From CAIWMF01 sp964402065 (lineage in GTDB: Bacteria > Verrucomicrobiota > Verrucomicrobiia > Chthoniobacterales > UBA6821): DNA of 64,000 nucleotides. Shown here piece after piece: positions 36,724 to 45,714 of this stretch. The position numbers and the translations under genes were made by a program. Position 1 is the first letter of the stretch. The number at the start of each line of letters is the position of its first letter. The notes beneath the pieces were generated by a model. It saw only the letters and a list, made by a program, of their open reading frames with translations, had not been told where the DNA came from and did no database searches. The stretch is taken from the NCBI GenBank assembly GCA_964402065.1, contig CAYOAN010000001.1:248001-312000 (forward strand). Reading direction: 5' to 3'.

Positions 36724-38064
36724 TTACGGTTCAGGATAGGCTTTAATAAAGCGACTGTACCAAATGCCGGGAGGTGTGATGAGACGGGTATGGTTTTTTT
36801 TATCGTAAGAAAATAATCCAAATTGTCCATGCCAGCCTTCTGTCCATTCGTAATTATCAACGAGCGTCCATGGAAAATATCCACGAACATCAACCCCATC
36901 ATTCATTGCACGTCGCATTTGAGCAATATGGTTTCGAAAATAGGCAATTGATTTTTGAGCGCTTTGTGTTGCTACGCCATTTTCGGAAACAACAATCGGT
37001 TTGTGATATCGCTGATTGACGGCACAAAGAGTTCGATAGAGTCCTTCAGGAACAATTTCCCAGCCCATTTGCGTATATTGCGAGCTCCGCTCTCCCATTG
37101 TACGGATGAGAAGTTCACGAATGCTTGAACTTTTTGAATAATAATAATTCACGCCGATAATGTCACAGGTGTCGACCACTTGATCTAGTTGGTCATAGTT
37201 TTGGCGTTCATAAAGATTATAAATGAGGGCAGTTGGATCGTGTGTCCAAGAGCGACGACACTCGGGCATAGCATAAATGCCCATGATAATCGCGTCAGAA
37301 CGCTCTTTGCGGACAATCATCGCTGCATCGCGAAACATAGTGACAGAAGCTTTCATCGCTTTTTTATAACCACCAAAATGAAGTAGTAATCCTGGTGGCC
37401 AATGTCCCGCAAGCCATCCTAATTGGAGCGCTCCATTAGGCTCATTTTGAGGTACATAAATTCTGACATAAGGAGCCATCACCTTGACAACACGCTCCAC
37501 ATGAGCTCTCCATGCTGTTTCTACATCGGGATGACAAAAATTTGATTTCGCTTTGTGATGAGAATCATAGAGCCAATCAGGAAAAGTAAAATGCCAGAGT
37601 GTTACGACTGGTTCAATGCCAGCTGCTTTGAGGTGCTGTGCCATCTCGGCATATTGCTGTAATGCGGCTTGGTTGATGACGCCGGGGTGAGGTTCAATGC
37701 GTGCCCATTCGATTCCAAAACGGAAATGGTTTACGCCAAGTTGCTTGGCTGCTGCAACATCGCGATCAAATTCGCTCCAAGAAAAAACAGCGTCGTTACC
37801 GCGTGAAGGAGTTCGTCCTTCTTCAGCAAAGCGATCCCAGTCAGTTTTAAAATACCAGTGAGAGTCGGAAGTATAACCACGATCTTCATTTTGATAGGAA
37901 GCTGTTGAAATTCCCCACCAGAAAGGTTCTTTTGATAATGGTTTTAAAACAACGGCCTTCGGACCTGAGCAGTAAGGCCCTGGGGAGGTGATACACCCGC
38001 TCATGATCAGAAGGGGTAAAAAAAGTAATGTTGACCAAAGAAACTTTTTAAGTTGAGAGATCAT
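36724..38064 (-). CDS. Lipoprotein glycoside hydrolase family 1 (beta-glycosidase), copy 1
   Basis: 446 residues from ATG 38064, which gives a lipoprotein signal ending LLIMSGC; the upstream in-frame ATG gives no signal. The GH1 barrel shows FWWGISTASYQNED, FRFGIEWARIEPHPG, the acid/base Glu208 in VPQNEPNG and the nucleophile Glu361 in VSENGVA, then GYFPWTLVDNYEW. It hydrolyses beta-linked glycosides, anchored in the envelope. A paralogue lies at 39086-40471 in the opposite direction. Confidence 0.93.
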   Translation of the reverse strand: MISQLKKFLWSTLLFLPLLIMSGCITSPGPYCSGPKAVVLKPLSKEPFWWGISTASYQNEDRGYTSDSHWYFKTDWDRFAEEGRTPSRGNDAVFSWSEFDRDVAAAKQLGVNHFRFGIEWARIEPHPGVINQAALQQYAEMAQHLKAAGIEPVVTLWHFTFPDWLYDSHHKAKSNFCHPDVETAWRAHVERVVKVMAPYVRIYVPQNEPNGALQLGWLAGHWPPGLLLHFGGYKKAMKASVTMFRDAAMIVRKERSDAIIMGIYAMPECRRSWTHDPTALIYNLYERQNYDQLDQVVDTCDIIGVNYYYSKSSSIRELLIRTMGERSSQYTQMGWEIVPEGLYRTLCAVNQRYHKPIVVSENGVATQSAQKSIAYFRNHIAQMRRAMNDGVDVRGYFPWTLVDNYEWTEGWHGQFGLFSYDKKNHTRLITPPGIWYSRFIKAYPEP

Positions 38065-38164
38065 GGCTGAAAGGTTACAGGTTACAGATTGTAGGTACAG
38101 CTCATTTTGGCCCTCAGTGGAATAGTTTTGCCATGGTGCGATAAAAATGAGCGGCAACTTTTTT

Positions 38165-39070
38165 ATGAAAAAAATCTTATTCTTTTTTTTAACGTTACTT
38201 GAGTTGGGAAGCTATGCTTCTTATTCTTTTAATCGATTGGCTCCTGATCGGATCATGATGAGAAATGGAAAGGTTGAAGAAGGACTCGTTATTAAAAATG
38301 ATGCTACGTCGATTGTACTAGAGCAACCTGCTGGCGATCGTCTCATCAAAAAACATGATATTCAACGCATCGATGATGCTAACAAAGACCTCTCTTATTT
38401 TGCTGATCTTGCCGATCATGAAAAGGCTCCTCCCTGGCGCATGATGGTTCAGGACATGCGGTGTAATGATGCGATCAAATCATTTATACAAATCCCTGCA
38501 ACTCGAATTAGTAGTGGATACCTTAAAAATGTTCCTTATCTTTCATTTCATATTAATAAGCATGCTGAAATGAACATTTATGGAAATCCTCGAGATCCAG
38601 CATGTGTCGAGTTGGGAGCGTATGAACGTGGAGCAAAGCTAACGTTTTTTCAAACAATCGCTCGGCAATTTTTTGCAGGCTACATTGGATCACGACAAGG
38701 ATTAGCGACACTTTATCGTCTCGACCTTCAAGGTGACAAAAAGCGTGTTGGAAAATTTATTTACCGAATCATGCCCCCTTCAGATTCTGAGTCAAATGGA
38801 GGATGGTGGCTTTCTATTTATGATCCTGTGCGCTTGGAGAAAGCACGTGTGAGCGATGCCCTCTACGAGAGGATGACACTTCCGTCTCATGAAATTAGGG
38901 AAAAAAATGGAAAGCTTAAAAATGATTTGGAAGCAAAATATCAACAATTCTTAAATTCTTCGATGATGCGCTGGTTGGGAAAACTTCCTGGATTTCACGG
39001 GTTTTATCGAGATAACCAAAACAAATTGCAAGTGCTAAGGGTCAGTTCTAGCACAACAGCCCAGCATTAA
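38165..39070 (+). CDS. Exported protein of unknown function between two GH1 genes
   Basis: 301 residues from ATG 38165 (MKKILFFFLTLLELGSYASY, signal peptide). Residues 25-75 (RIMMRNGKVEEGLVIKNDAT and RLIKKHDIQRI) look like a small beta-barrel seen at the start of many exported verrucomicrobial proteins. The rest is not recognised. It lies 15 bp before the second GH1 gene and diverges from the first, so it may act with these glycosidases. Confidence 0.65.
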   Translation: MKKILFFFLTLLELGSYASYSFNRLAPDRIMMRNGKVEEGLVIKNDATSIVLEQPAGDRLIKKHDIQRIDDANKDLSYFADLADHEKAPPWRMMVQDMRCNDAIKSFIQIPATRISSGYLKNVPYLSFHINKHAEMNIYGNPRDPACVELGAYERGAKLTFFQTIARQFFAGYIGSRQGLATLYRLDLQGDKKRVGKFIYRIMPPSDSESNGGWWLSIYDPVRLEKARVSDALYERMTLPSHEIREKNGKLKNDLEAKYQQFLNSSMMRWLGKLPGFHGFYRDNQNKLQVLRVSSSTTAQH

Positions 39071-39085
39071 TGAGCAACTATTTTT

Positions 39086-40471
39086 ATGAAAAGAAATGTA
39101 ACGCTTATCCGGTTTATGTTGTTGGGATTTGGTTTGTCCAGCTGTGTGCTTTCTCCTCTTGGCCCTCTTGATAAAGCACCACAACACGAGTCAAAAAAAT
39201 TGACCAGCTATCAGCCCTTTGCTTGGGGAATCTCTACAAGTAGCTTGCAATATGAAGATCCTGCTGTGAAGCCGGGGATGAAAGATTATTTTGTACGAGA
39301 TTGGGATCTTTTAGTGGCTCGAAAAAAAGCTCCAGTTGTTGGCAACGCTCTCTCTAGCTGGTCTCATTTTGAAAAAGATTTGGCAGCACTGCAAAAAATT
39401 GGAGTCAATTCTTATCGTTTCAGCATTGAATGGGCTCGTGTTGAACCACAGCCAGGCGTCTACAATGAAGCCGCAATTAATCATTATGTTGAAATGGCCC
39501 GTCAACTCAAGGAGGCTGGTATCGAGCCCGTAGTTTGTTTGTGGCATTTTACTTTTCCTGCGTGGTTAGTAGATCCTAAGCTTGGAGCTCAATCTAACTG
39601 GCTACATCCTTTGGCCCGCTCTCATTGGAATAGTTATGTCACAAAAATGGTGAATGCTCTTTCTCCTTATGTGAAATATTATGCCCCTCAAAATGAACCA
39701 AACGGACAAATTTTAACAGCCTACATCATTGGTCTTTGGCCCCCTGATCATACGCTCGACTTCCATGGTTATAAAATGGCAATGATGTCTAGCGAAGGAA
39801 TGTTTCGAGATGCGGCAGCGATCATCAAAAAAATTACTCCCGATGCCAAAGTCATGAGTGTTGAGGCCGTTCCCTATTGGTACCGTGGCCCTCTTGATCC
39901 AGGAGGCATCATATACAATACTGTAGAACATAATGTATATGATCACCTTGATAAAATTTATGATGTGTGTGACATCATTGGATTTAACTATTATTACAGC
40001 CAAGTTGCTGGCCCTCTCAGCATGCTGACGCAGAGTCGCCATCATGGAACTCATTTTTCTATGATGGGGTGGCATATCGATCCTAAAGCATTAGGAAAAC
40101 TAATTCGTAAAATCGGAAAGCGTTATGATAAGCCAATGATGATTACTGAAAATGGAATTGCGGACCTTGATGAAAATCAACGCATCAAATATCTGCATGA
40201 TCACATTGAGCAAATTCGGATTACTATGGATGAAGGATACGATGTTAAAGGATACTTTGTTTGGTCCTTAGCTGATAATTATGAATGGCATTATGGCTAT
40301 GTTCCTAAATTTGGATTAGCCACGATGGATCCAAAAACATTTGAGCGAATTTTGAAACCCTCTGCATTCTATTACCACGATGTTATTAAGGCTTCCGAGA
40401 AGGAGGAAAAAGTTGATCCCGACCCTTCTTCATGGAACCAGTTCTTGTTAAACATGAAAAAAAAGAACTAG
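39086..40471 (+). CDS. Lipoprotein glycoside hydrolase family 1 (beta-glycosidase), copy 2
   Basis: 461 residues with a lipoprotein signal ending GLSSC. GH1 landmarks: WGISTSSLQYED, YRFSIEWARVEPQPG, acid/base Glu204 in APQNEPNG, nucleophile Glu355 in ITENGIA, and GYFVWSLADNYEW. It is clearly related to copy 1 but well diverged, so this is an old duplication with likely different substrates. Its C-terminus has an extra charged tail of about 30 residues. Confidence 0.93.
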   Translation: MKRNVTLIRFMLLGFGLSSCVLSPLGPLDKAPQHESKKLTSYQPFAWGISTSSLQYEDPAVKPGMKDYFVRDWDLLVARKKAPVVGNALSSWSHFEKDLAALQKIGVNSYRFSIEWARVEPQPGVYNEAAINHYVEMARQLKEAGIEPVVCLWHFTFPAWLVDPKLGAQSNWLHPLARSHWNSYVTKMVNALSPYVKYYAPQNEPNGQILTAYIIGLWPPDHTLDFHGYKMAMMSSEGMFRDAAAIIKKITPDAKVMSVEAVPYWYRGPLDPGGIIYNTVEHNVYDHLDKIYDVCDIIGFNYYYSQVAGPLSMLTQSRHHGTHFSMMGWHIDPKALGKLIRKIGKRYDKPMMITENGIADLDENQRIKYLHDHIEQIRITMDEGYDVKGYFVWSLADNYEWHYGYVPKFGLATMDPKTFERILKPSAFYYHDVIKASEKEEKVDPDPSSWNQFLLNMKKKN

Positions 40472-40483
40472 AGCGTTTTTGAA

Positions 40484-40566
40484 TATAATGCATGGAACTA
40501 AAGGAAGGACGCTTGCCTACTTGTCCTCTTGTCTTAGAGCTGCCCTTTTCAATTGAATACACTATA
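40484..40566 (+). repeat. MITE-like element A, deleted copy
   Basis: The right end CCCTTTTCAATTGAATACAC (40543 onward) equals the right terminal repeat of element A. The left end TATAATGCATGGAACTAAAG resembles its left repeat. Nearly all of the core is missing, leaving about 83 bp just upstream of the OppA-like gene. Confidence 0.5.
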
Positions 40567-40577
40567 ACATCGCTACC

Positions 40578-42206
40578 ATGCAGGAGTTCTCGAGGCTAAT
40601 TTTTATTTCCTATTTTGTAGCTGCTGGAAAAAACTATCTCCACTTTTTGTTGTTCATTTTTTGTTTCCCTCTTCTCCTTTTGGGAGCCTGTTCTCAGAAG
40701 CCCAAAGCAGCTGATTTTATCGCAATCATAGGAATGGAGCCGGAGTCGCTCGATCCTGCCATTGTAACAGGGCAAGTAGACCAAAATGTAGTGAGTGAGC
40801 TTTTTGAAGGCCTGACTCGTTTTAACAAAGCAGGTTTATCAGAGCCTGGAATGGCTGCGAGTTGGGAGATTTCTTCTGATCATTGTGTTTATACATTTCA
40901 TCTACGCCAAAATGCGCAATGGTCCAATGGTCAGTTGATCACAGCACAGGATGTCATTGCATCCTGGAAGCGTGCTTTAATGCCGGTGACAGGCTCAGCA
41001 AATAGTTATCAGCTTTTTGTCATTGAGGGGGCTGAAGATTTTGCAGCCGGTAGAATTGATTTTTCAAAAGTAGGGCTTCAAGCTCTCGATGAGCAGACGT
41101 TAAAAATCACTTTATCCCATCCGACGTCTTACTTTCTTGATCTTTGTGCCACACCTATTTTTTCAATTGTTCCAACTAACCTCATTGAACAAGTGGGAGA
41201 TGATTGGATTAAGCCACAACACATTCTTACCAATGGTCCATATAGACTTGTTGATTGGCGAATCAATGACAAGATCCGCTTAGAACGCAATTCGCGCTAC
41301 TGGGATTATCAGCACGTTGCTTTGGAAACAATTGACTTATTACTCATCGCACAAGCCAATATTGCTTACAATTTTTATGCTTCTGGTGAAGCTGATATCA
41401 TTTTTGGGAAATTATTTCCGCCATCATTAACCGAAGAACTTCGAAAAAGAGACGATTTTCACTCAGCCTGTTTTTTAGGAACGGAATTTCTCCGTTTCAA
41501 TTGTGTGAAGCCCCCTTTTACTGATCCTCGCATACGCCAAGCATTCGCCCTTTGTGTTGATCAACGACTTTTAACAAAAAAAATTGCACATTCTGGAGAG
41601 CTTCCTTCCTGGAGCCTTGTTCCGCCAGGGATCCCTGCTTATCAATCGCCTCATGTTGCACAATATGCTCCCGAAAAAGCACGGCAACTTCTTGCAGAGG
41701 CAGGGTATCCTGGTGGCAAAAAATTTCCTTTGGTCAACTATCTTTACAACGAGGGCCAGCTTACCGAAGGAGTCGCTGTGGAGTTACAATCAATTTGGAA
41801 AAAAGAATTGGGCGTGTCAGTTCTGTTGGCGCGGCAAGAATGGAAAGTCTATTTATCTTCGTTGAACACTCTTGATTACAGTATTGGTAGATCCAGTTGG
41901 GTAGGGGACTATCCCGATCCAAATACCTTTCTTGATATTTTTACAACGACGAGCGGAAACAACCGTACTGGCTGGAAGTCTCCTGCCTATGATAACTTGA
42001 TCCAGAAAGCCTCTGAAAGCTTTGATCCAGCAGAACGCTTCCATCTTTTTCAACAAGCTGAGCAACTGCTTATTCAAGATCAGGCTGTTGTGCTTCCAAT
42101 TTTTTATTACTCCGGTGTTCAAATTTATGACTCAACACGTTGGGGAGGAATTGAAGAAAATGTTTTAGACAAACATCCACTATGGCAGATTTATAGGAAA
42201 AAATAA
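40578..42206 (+). CDS. OppA-like peptide ABC transporter substrate-binding lipoprotein
   Basis: A 542-residue SBP family 5 protein. Lipoprotein signal with lipobox LLGAC (Cys38), then EPESLDPAIVTGQVDQNVVS, LFEGLTRFN, FHLRQNAQWSNGQ, LTNGPYRLVDW and late YSGVQIYDS. It is most like oligopeptide-binding OppA. No permease or ATPase genes are nearby, so its transporter must be encoded elsewhere. It is probably anchored at the periplasmic membrane face. A deleted repeat element sits directly upstream. Confidence 0.93.
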   Translation: MQEFSRLIFISYFVAAGKNYLHFLLFIFCFPLLLLGACSQKPKAADFIAIIGMEPESLDPAIVTGQVDQNVVSELFEGLTRFNKAGLSEPGMAASWEISSDHCVYTFHLRQNAQWSNGQLITAQDVIASWKRALMPVTGSANSYQLFVIEGAEDFAAGRIDFSKVGLQALDEQTLKITLSHPTSYFLDLCATPIFSIVPTNLIEQVGDDWIKPQHILTNGPYRLVDWRINDKIRLERNSRYWDYQHVALETIDLLLIAQANIAYNFYASGEADIIFGKLFPPSLTEELRKRDDFHSACFLGTEFLRFNCVKPPFTDPRIRQAFALCVDQRLLTKKIAHSGELPSWSLVPPGIPAYQSPHVAQYAPEKARQLLAEAGYPGGKKFPLVNYLYNEGQLTEGVAVELQSIWKKELGVSVLLARQEWKVYLSSLNTLDYSIGRSSWVGDYPDPNTFLDIFTTTSGNNRTGWKSPAYDNLIQKASESFDPAERFHLFQQAEQLLIQDQAVVLPIFYYSGVQIYDSTRWGGIEENVLDKHPLWQIYRKK

Positions 42207-42222
42207 GAAGTCGCAAATAATC

Positions 42223-43020
42223 ATGAATCAGTTCCATCTTAAAAATTCTTGTGTCCTCATTACGGGAGCTTCCTCTGGCTTAGGAATGGAGTTCGCTCGT
42301 CAGCTGGCATCAGATGCTGCAATTTTGATCCTAGTAGCAAGACGAGTGGAAATTCTGGAAGAATTAAAAAAAGAGTTACTCTTAACAAACGCGTCGCTGA
42401 GCGTTCATATAAAGAGTTTGGATTTGTCAAATGCCAAGGAGAGGGAAGAACTTGCTGCCTGGATCAAAGCAAAATCTTTCCCTCTCAATTTTTTGATCAA
42501 CAATGCTGGTTTAGGTGATTTAGGCGATTTTAGTACTGCAAAATGGGATCGTTTACAACCCATCCTCGATATTAATATTATAGCCCTAACACATCTCGCT
42601 CATTTATTTTTACCCCTTTTGCGCACTCATGCTCCGAGTGTTCTATTAAATGTCGGTTCCGTAGCTGGTTTTTTTCCGCTGCCTTACAATGCTGTCTACG
42701 CAGCTTCTAAAGCTTATGTGAAAAGCTTTTCTGAGGCTCTTTCCATGGAGGAAGAGCCTGAAGTTTTTGTGTCATTACTTGCTCCAGGGCCTGTGCCGAC
42801 ATCTTTTTTTGAAATTGCAAGTCGTCCTGGAGAAAAAAATATGGCAACATCGCGTGTTCCTCGACCGCTGGTTACTTCAGCAACAGAAGTCGTAACAACG
42901 ACGTTGCATGAACTACTAGCGCATCGAGCTTCCATCATTCCGAATCGAAACTTGCGCCTAGCCGTAAAGATCTGTTCAATGCTTCCGCGCCCAATTTTCA
43001 AAAAACTTTTTTCTCGCTAA
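42223..43020 (+). CDS. SDR family oxidoreductase (DltE/YdfG-like)
   Basis: A 265-residue protein with TGASSGLGMEFARQLA, NNAGLGDLGDF, NVGSVAGFFPLPYNAVYAAS with Tyr-x3-Lys, and LAPGPVPTSFF, the pattern of the COG0300 short-chain dehydrogenases. Cofactor is likely NADP, given the Arg pair after the second strand (ARRVEIL). It lies 6 bp before the polyprenyl synthase gene and 16 bp after oppA-like, so the three may be one transcript. Substrate unknown. Confidence 0.87.
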   Translation: MNQFHLKNSCVLITGASSGLGMEFARQLASDAAILILVARRVEILEELKKELLLTNASLSVHIKSLDLSNAKEREELAAWIKAKSFPLNFLINNAGLGDLGDFSTAKWDRLQPILDINIIALTHLAHLFLPLLRTHAPSVLLNVGSVAGFFPLPYNAVYAASKAYVKSFSEALSMEEEPEVFVSLLAPGPVPTSFFEIASRPGEKNMATSRVPRPLVTSATEVVTTTLHELLAHRASIIPNRNLRLAVKICSMLPRPIFKKLFSR

Positions 43021-43026
43021 TTTTTC

Positions 43027-44067
43027 ATGAAGAACAAGAAAACGATTACAACCTGGAGATCTCAAGCAGTGAGCCCAGAAGCTGTAGAAGCTTTTAACAA
43101 CGTATTGCGCCTCATTCAAGAACCGCTCGAACTTGTCGAAAAAGAAATCGCTAATCAGTCTCGTTCTTTTGATGTTCGGATGAAGCGCTATATTGATGAT
43201 GCTTGTGGTGGAAGTGGAAAACGCTTGCGGCCTGTTTTAGCCTTACTTGCCGCAGGAGCCTGTGGAAAAATAACAGAAGAGCATCAACGCCTATCTTTAA
43301 TTTTGGAGCTCATTCACATCGCTAGTCTCATTCACGATGACATTATGGATGAGGCCGAGCTAAGGCGAGAACGCCCGACACTTCACGCTACCTGGGGAAA
43401 TGCAACAAGCGTCCTTGTTGGTGATTTACTATTTGCTCATGCGCTCAAAGTTTCTGCGGATTTTTCAAACTCAGAAATTGGCCGCCGCATTGCGGATGCA
43501 ACAATTGATGTGTGTTCTGGAGAAATCCTGCAGACAGAACATCGCTTTGATGTTCATCTGAACTTACAAGATTATTATCGTATCATTGCGATGAAAACAG
43601 GCTCTCTTTTTTGTGCAGCATCTGAGCTGGCAGCGGTGATTAGCAAAGCATCGCTTGCTACTGTTGAAGCATTGAAAAAATATGGAAACAACATTGGTGT
43701 TGCCTATCAAATTTTAGACGACTGCATTGATTTGATCGGGAATGAAAAGAATATTGGAAAGACATTAGGAACCGATTTACAGCATGGAAAATTCACATTG
43801 CCCGTTCTTTTATTCTTAAAATCATGCTCTGAGCCAGAGCGGAAAAAATGGCACGATTATCTACTTCATAACAAAGAGAAGAATTTTGACGAATTAGCAA
43901 CCATGCTCTTAGAACAAGGAGCCCTGGGACAAGCTATAGCCGAGGCTAGAAAACTCGTTGAAGAAGCTTTAGCGCAGCTTGCAATATTAGAACAAAACCC
44001 TCATGTCAAAGGATTGCACGATATTGCAAACTACATCCTGGGTATTCTCCAAACATTAAGCGCCTAA
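43027..44067 (+). CDS. Trans-polyprenyl diphosphate synthase
   Basis: A 346-residue protein with GGSGKRLRPVLALLAAGA, the first aspartate motif in HDDIMDEAELRRERPT and the second in QILDDCIDLIG, plus GKTLGTDLQHGKFTLP. It condenses isopentenyl units onto an allylic diphosphate. The length and motif spacing fit long-chain (octa-/hepta-/nonaprenyl) synthases that make the menaquinone or ubiquinone side chain. The product chain length cannot be set from sequence. Confidence 0.93.
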   Translation: MKNKKTITTWRSQAVSPEAVEAFNNVLRLIQEPLELVEKEIANQSRSFDVRMKRYIDDACGGSGKRLRPVLALLAAGACGKITEEHQRLSLILELIHIASLIHDDIMDEAELRRERPTLHATWGNATSVLVGDLLFAHALKVSADFSNSEIGRRIADATIDVCSGEILQTEHRFDVHLNLQDYYRIIAMKTGSLFCAASELAAVISKASLATVEALKKYGNNIGVAYQILDDCIDLIGNEKNIGKTLGTDLQHGKFTLPVLLFLKSCSEPERKKWHDYLLHNKEKNFDELATMLLEQGALGQAIAEARKLVEEALAQLAILEQNPHVKGLHDIANYILGILQTLSA

Positions 44068-44068
44068 A

Positions 44069-44215
44069 ATAGGGGTCAGTCCCTGTAAAATAGGGGTCAG
44101 TCCCTGATATTGCGTATTTTGGTGCCAGTTCATGATATGCTTTAGATATCATGAACTGGCACCAAATATCATAGAGTGACCCCAAAATACGCAATATCAG
44201 GGACTGACCCCTATT
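44069..44215. repeat. Nested palindrome, REP-like
   Basis: The outer arms AATAGGGGTCAGTCCCTGAT...(to about 44122) and its complement (about 44181-44215) enclose inner arms GGTGCCAGTTCATGATAT (44121-44138) and ATATCATGAACTGGCACC (44146-44163). An extra partial left unit (AATAGGGGTCAGTCCCTG) precedes it. A half copy lies at 61869-61926. The form recalls REP sequences mobilised by RAYT transposases; no such transposase gene is in the window. Confidence 0.88.
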
Positions 44216-44268
44216 GGTTATTGTGGGCAGGAGAGATGTTTTTGAGTAGTGTTTTTGCCGTTCTTAGC

Positions 44269-44958
44269 ATGGGTAAAAAAAACAATCTTCTCAAAAGTGA
44301 AATGCCTCGAGAGCGTCTCTCTCTCCATGGTGCAGAGGTCTTGCGAGATGTGGAGTTGTTAGCAATTTTTTTGAGGACGGGGCGTGTGGGACGACATGTT
44401 CTTGAGATTGCAGAAGATTTGCTTGTTGAATGGGGATCGCTTCGACGCCTTGCAGGCTGTTCGCTCGAGGAACTTTCGCAAGTTGCAGGAATTGGACCTG
44501 CTAAGGCTGCAGAATTGAAAGCTGCTTTTGAAATGGGAAGGAGGATGACTATTGTTGAGGAGCCAGCGCCAATCTTAAAAGAAGCTCGCGAGATCTATCG
44601 TGTTATGAAAGCTCAGATTGAAGCATTGCCCTACGAATCTCTTTGGGTGCTCTTGCTTGATGCTCGTTTTCGGTTTTTAGATCGCAAGGAAATTTCTCGA
44701 GGCAGTCTCACTCAAAGCGTTGCCCATCCGCGAGAAGTTTTTAAATGGGCGATTGCAAAACGATCGTATGCTATTGTTTTGGTCCACAATCATCCCTCCG
44801 GTGATCCTTCTCCCAGTCAGTCTGACATTCGTTTGACAAAACGCCTAGCTCAAGCAGGGGACCTTCTTCAGTTTCCTCTCATCGACCATATTATCATTGG
44901 AACTCCGGCTCTTGGGCGCGAGCCTTATTTTAGTTTTTTTGAGGCAGGAATGCTCTAA
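44269..44958 (+). CDS. radC: RadC-family JAB-domain protein
   Basis: 229 residues from ATG 44269, where family similarity starts (MPRERLSLHGAEVLRDVELL follows). Upstream in-frame codons read into the palindrome and are unlikely to be coding; ATG 44236 is possible. An HhH region (LSQVAGIGPAKAAELKAAFE) precedes the JAB domain with HNHPSGDPSPSQSD, the JAMM metal site. RadC was once tied to recombination repair, but its role remains unclear. Confidence 0.93.
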   Translation: MGKKNNLLKSEMPRERLSLHGAEVLRDVELLAIFLRTGRVGRHVLEIAEDLLVEWGSLRRLAGCSLEELSQVAGIGPAKAAELKAAFEMGRRMTIVEEPAPILKEAREIYRVMKAQIEALPYESLWVLLLDARFRFLDRKEISRGSLTQSVAHPREVFKWAIAKRSYAIVLVHNHPSGDPSPSQSDIRLTKRLAQAGDLLQFPLIDHIIIGTPALGREPYFSFFEAGML

Positions 44959-45110
44959 TACCAGCTTCCTTCATGATCTGGACTATTAGACTTGTTCTTC
45001 TTGGCGTCTGACGACGTTGTCTTAATCACATTACCAGAAGGTGGCACCGCCTTGTCAGACACCAAAACTCCCGCGTCTTATAGTCCAACTCATTCATGAA
45101 GATGGTATAA
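44957..45110. repeat. Small element with long imperfect inverted ends
   Basis: The left arm (TACCAGCTTCCTTCATGATC, TGGACTATTAGAC, GCGTCTGAC) matches the complement of the right arm (TACCATCTTCATGAATGAGT, TGGACTATAAGAC, GTGTCTGAC) over about 55 bp with mismatches, around a core of about 40 bp. It begins at the radC stop codon. It could be a small MITE or a large transcribed hairpin acting as terminator. Confidence 0.6.
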
Positions 45111-45183
45111 GTCGCTGTATGAGCAGAGAAGAGGATCAAAGTAGAACTATCCGTACTTAGGACACTACAGGATCTTGGCAAGT

Positions 45184-45618
45184 TTATGCTTTTTTCTTTT
45201 CAAGAATAGTTGACCAACATTCGATGACGTCAACTATGTCACCAATTGCTTGAGCAAGTGTTAGGCCCTGAAGCAAGGTTCCATTTGATTGAAATAAAGT
45301 TAATGCTTTGGCCACAATGATCGTGCCAGTATTGCGTTCCATGCTGATGGTTGCACCGTGGGTGCCTGCCCAAAATAGATTGGCTTCGAGCAGTTGTTCT
45401 GTGATTTCTTGACGATTGTGTATCGGTAAAAAGCCTATTTCTCCATGAAGAATGATTTCTCTATTTTCTTCATCACGTGAAATATTTAAATGAAGACTTT
45501 CGCCAATTTGAAGAATGCAAGTTTCACTTTCTTTTTCAAATTCTATTTCTGGAATGCCAAGCTCTTTTCCTAATGATTTTAAAATTTGATCTGTAGTTAG
45601 CTGAAAGTCGGCATTCAT
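45184..45618 (-). CDS. CesT-family type III secretion chaperone-like protein
   Basis: A 144-residue acidic protein with the CesT/SycE layout: an N-terminal helix (ILKSLGKELGI), beta strands with LQIGESLHLNISRD, then LLEANLFWAGTHGATISMER, the family's most typical segment, and a C-terminal helix (IGDIVDVIECWSTIL). Such chaperones bind one or several effectors before type III export. No secretion apparatus gene is in the window, so its client is unknown. It stands alone, facing away from lpxA. Confidence 0.78.
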   Translation of the reverse strand: MNADFQLTTDQILKSLGKELGIPEIEFEKESETCILQIGESLHLNISRDEENREIILHGEIGFLPIHNRQEITEQLLEANLFWAGTHGATISMERNTGTIIVAKALTLFQSNGTLLQGLTLAQAIGDIVDVIECWSTILEKKKA

Positions 45619-45714
45619 GTTAGAGACTTTGTTAAAAGAAGTGATATTTTAAAAGAAGATTTTCAGCCAATATTTTTGCTGTCACCCACAAGCTCTAGGT
45701 TGTAGGCTGCTCAG

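Noticed and set aside
38064..38157. Longer N-terminus of the first GH1 gene
   Set aside because: It would bury a clean lipoprotein signal 31 residues inside the protein.
36724..40471. GH1 pair as a recent duplication like the GH75 cassettes
   Set aside because: The two proteins differ throughout, are in opposite orientation, and have no shared flanking DNA; the duplication is old.
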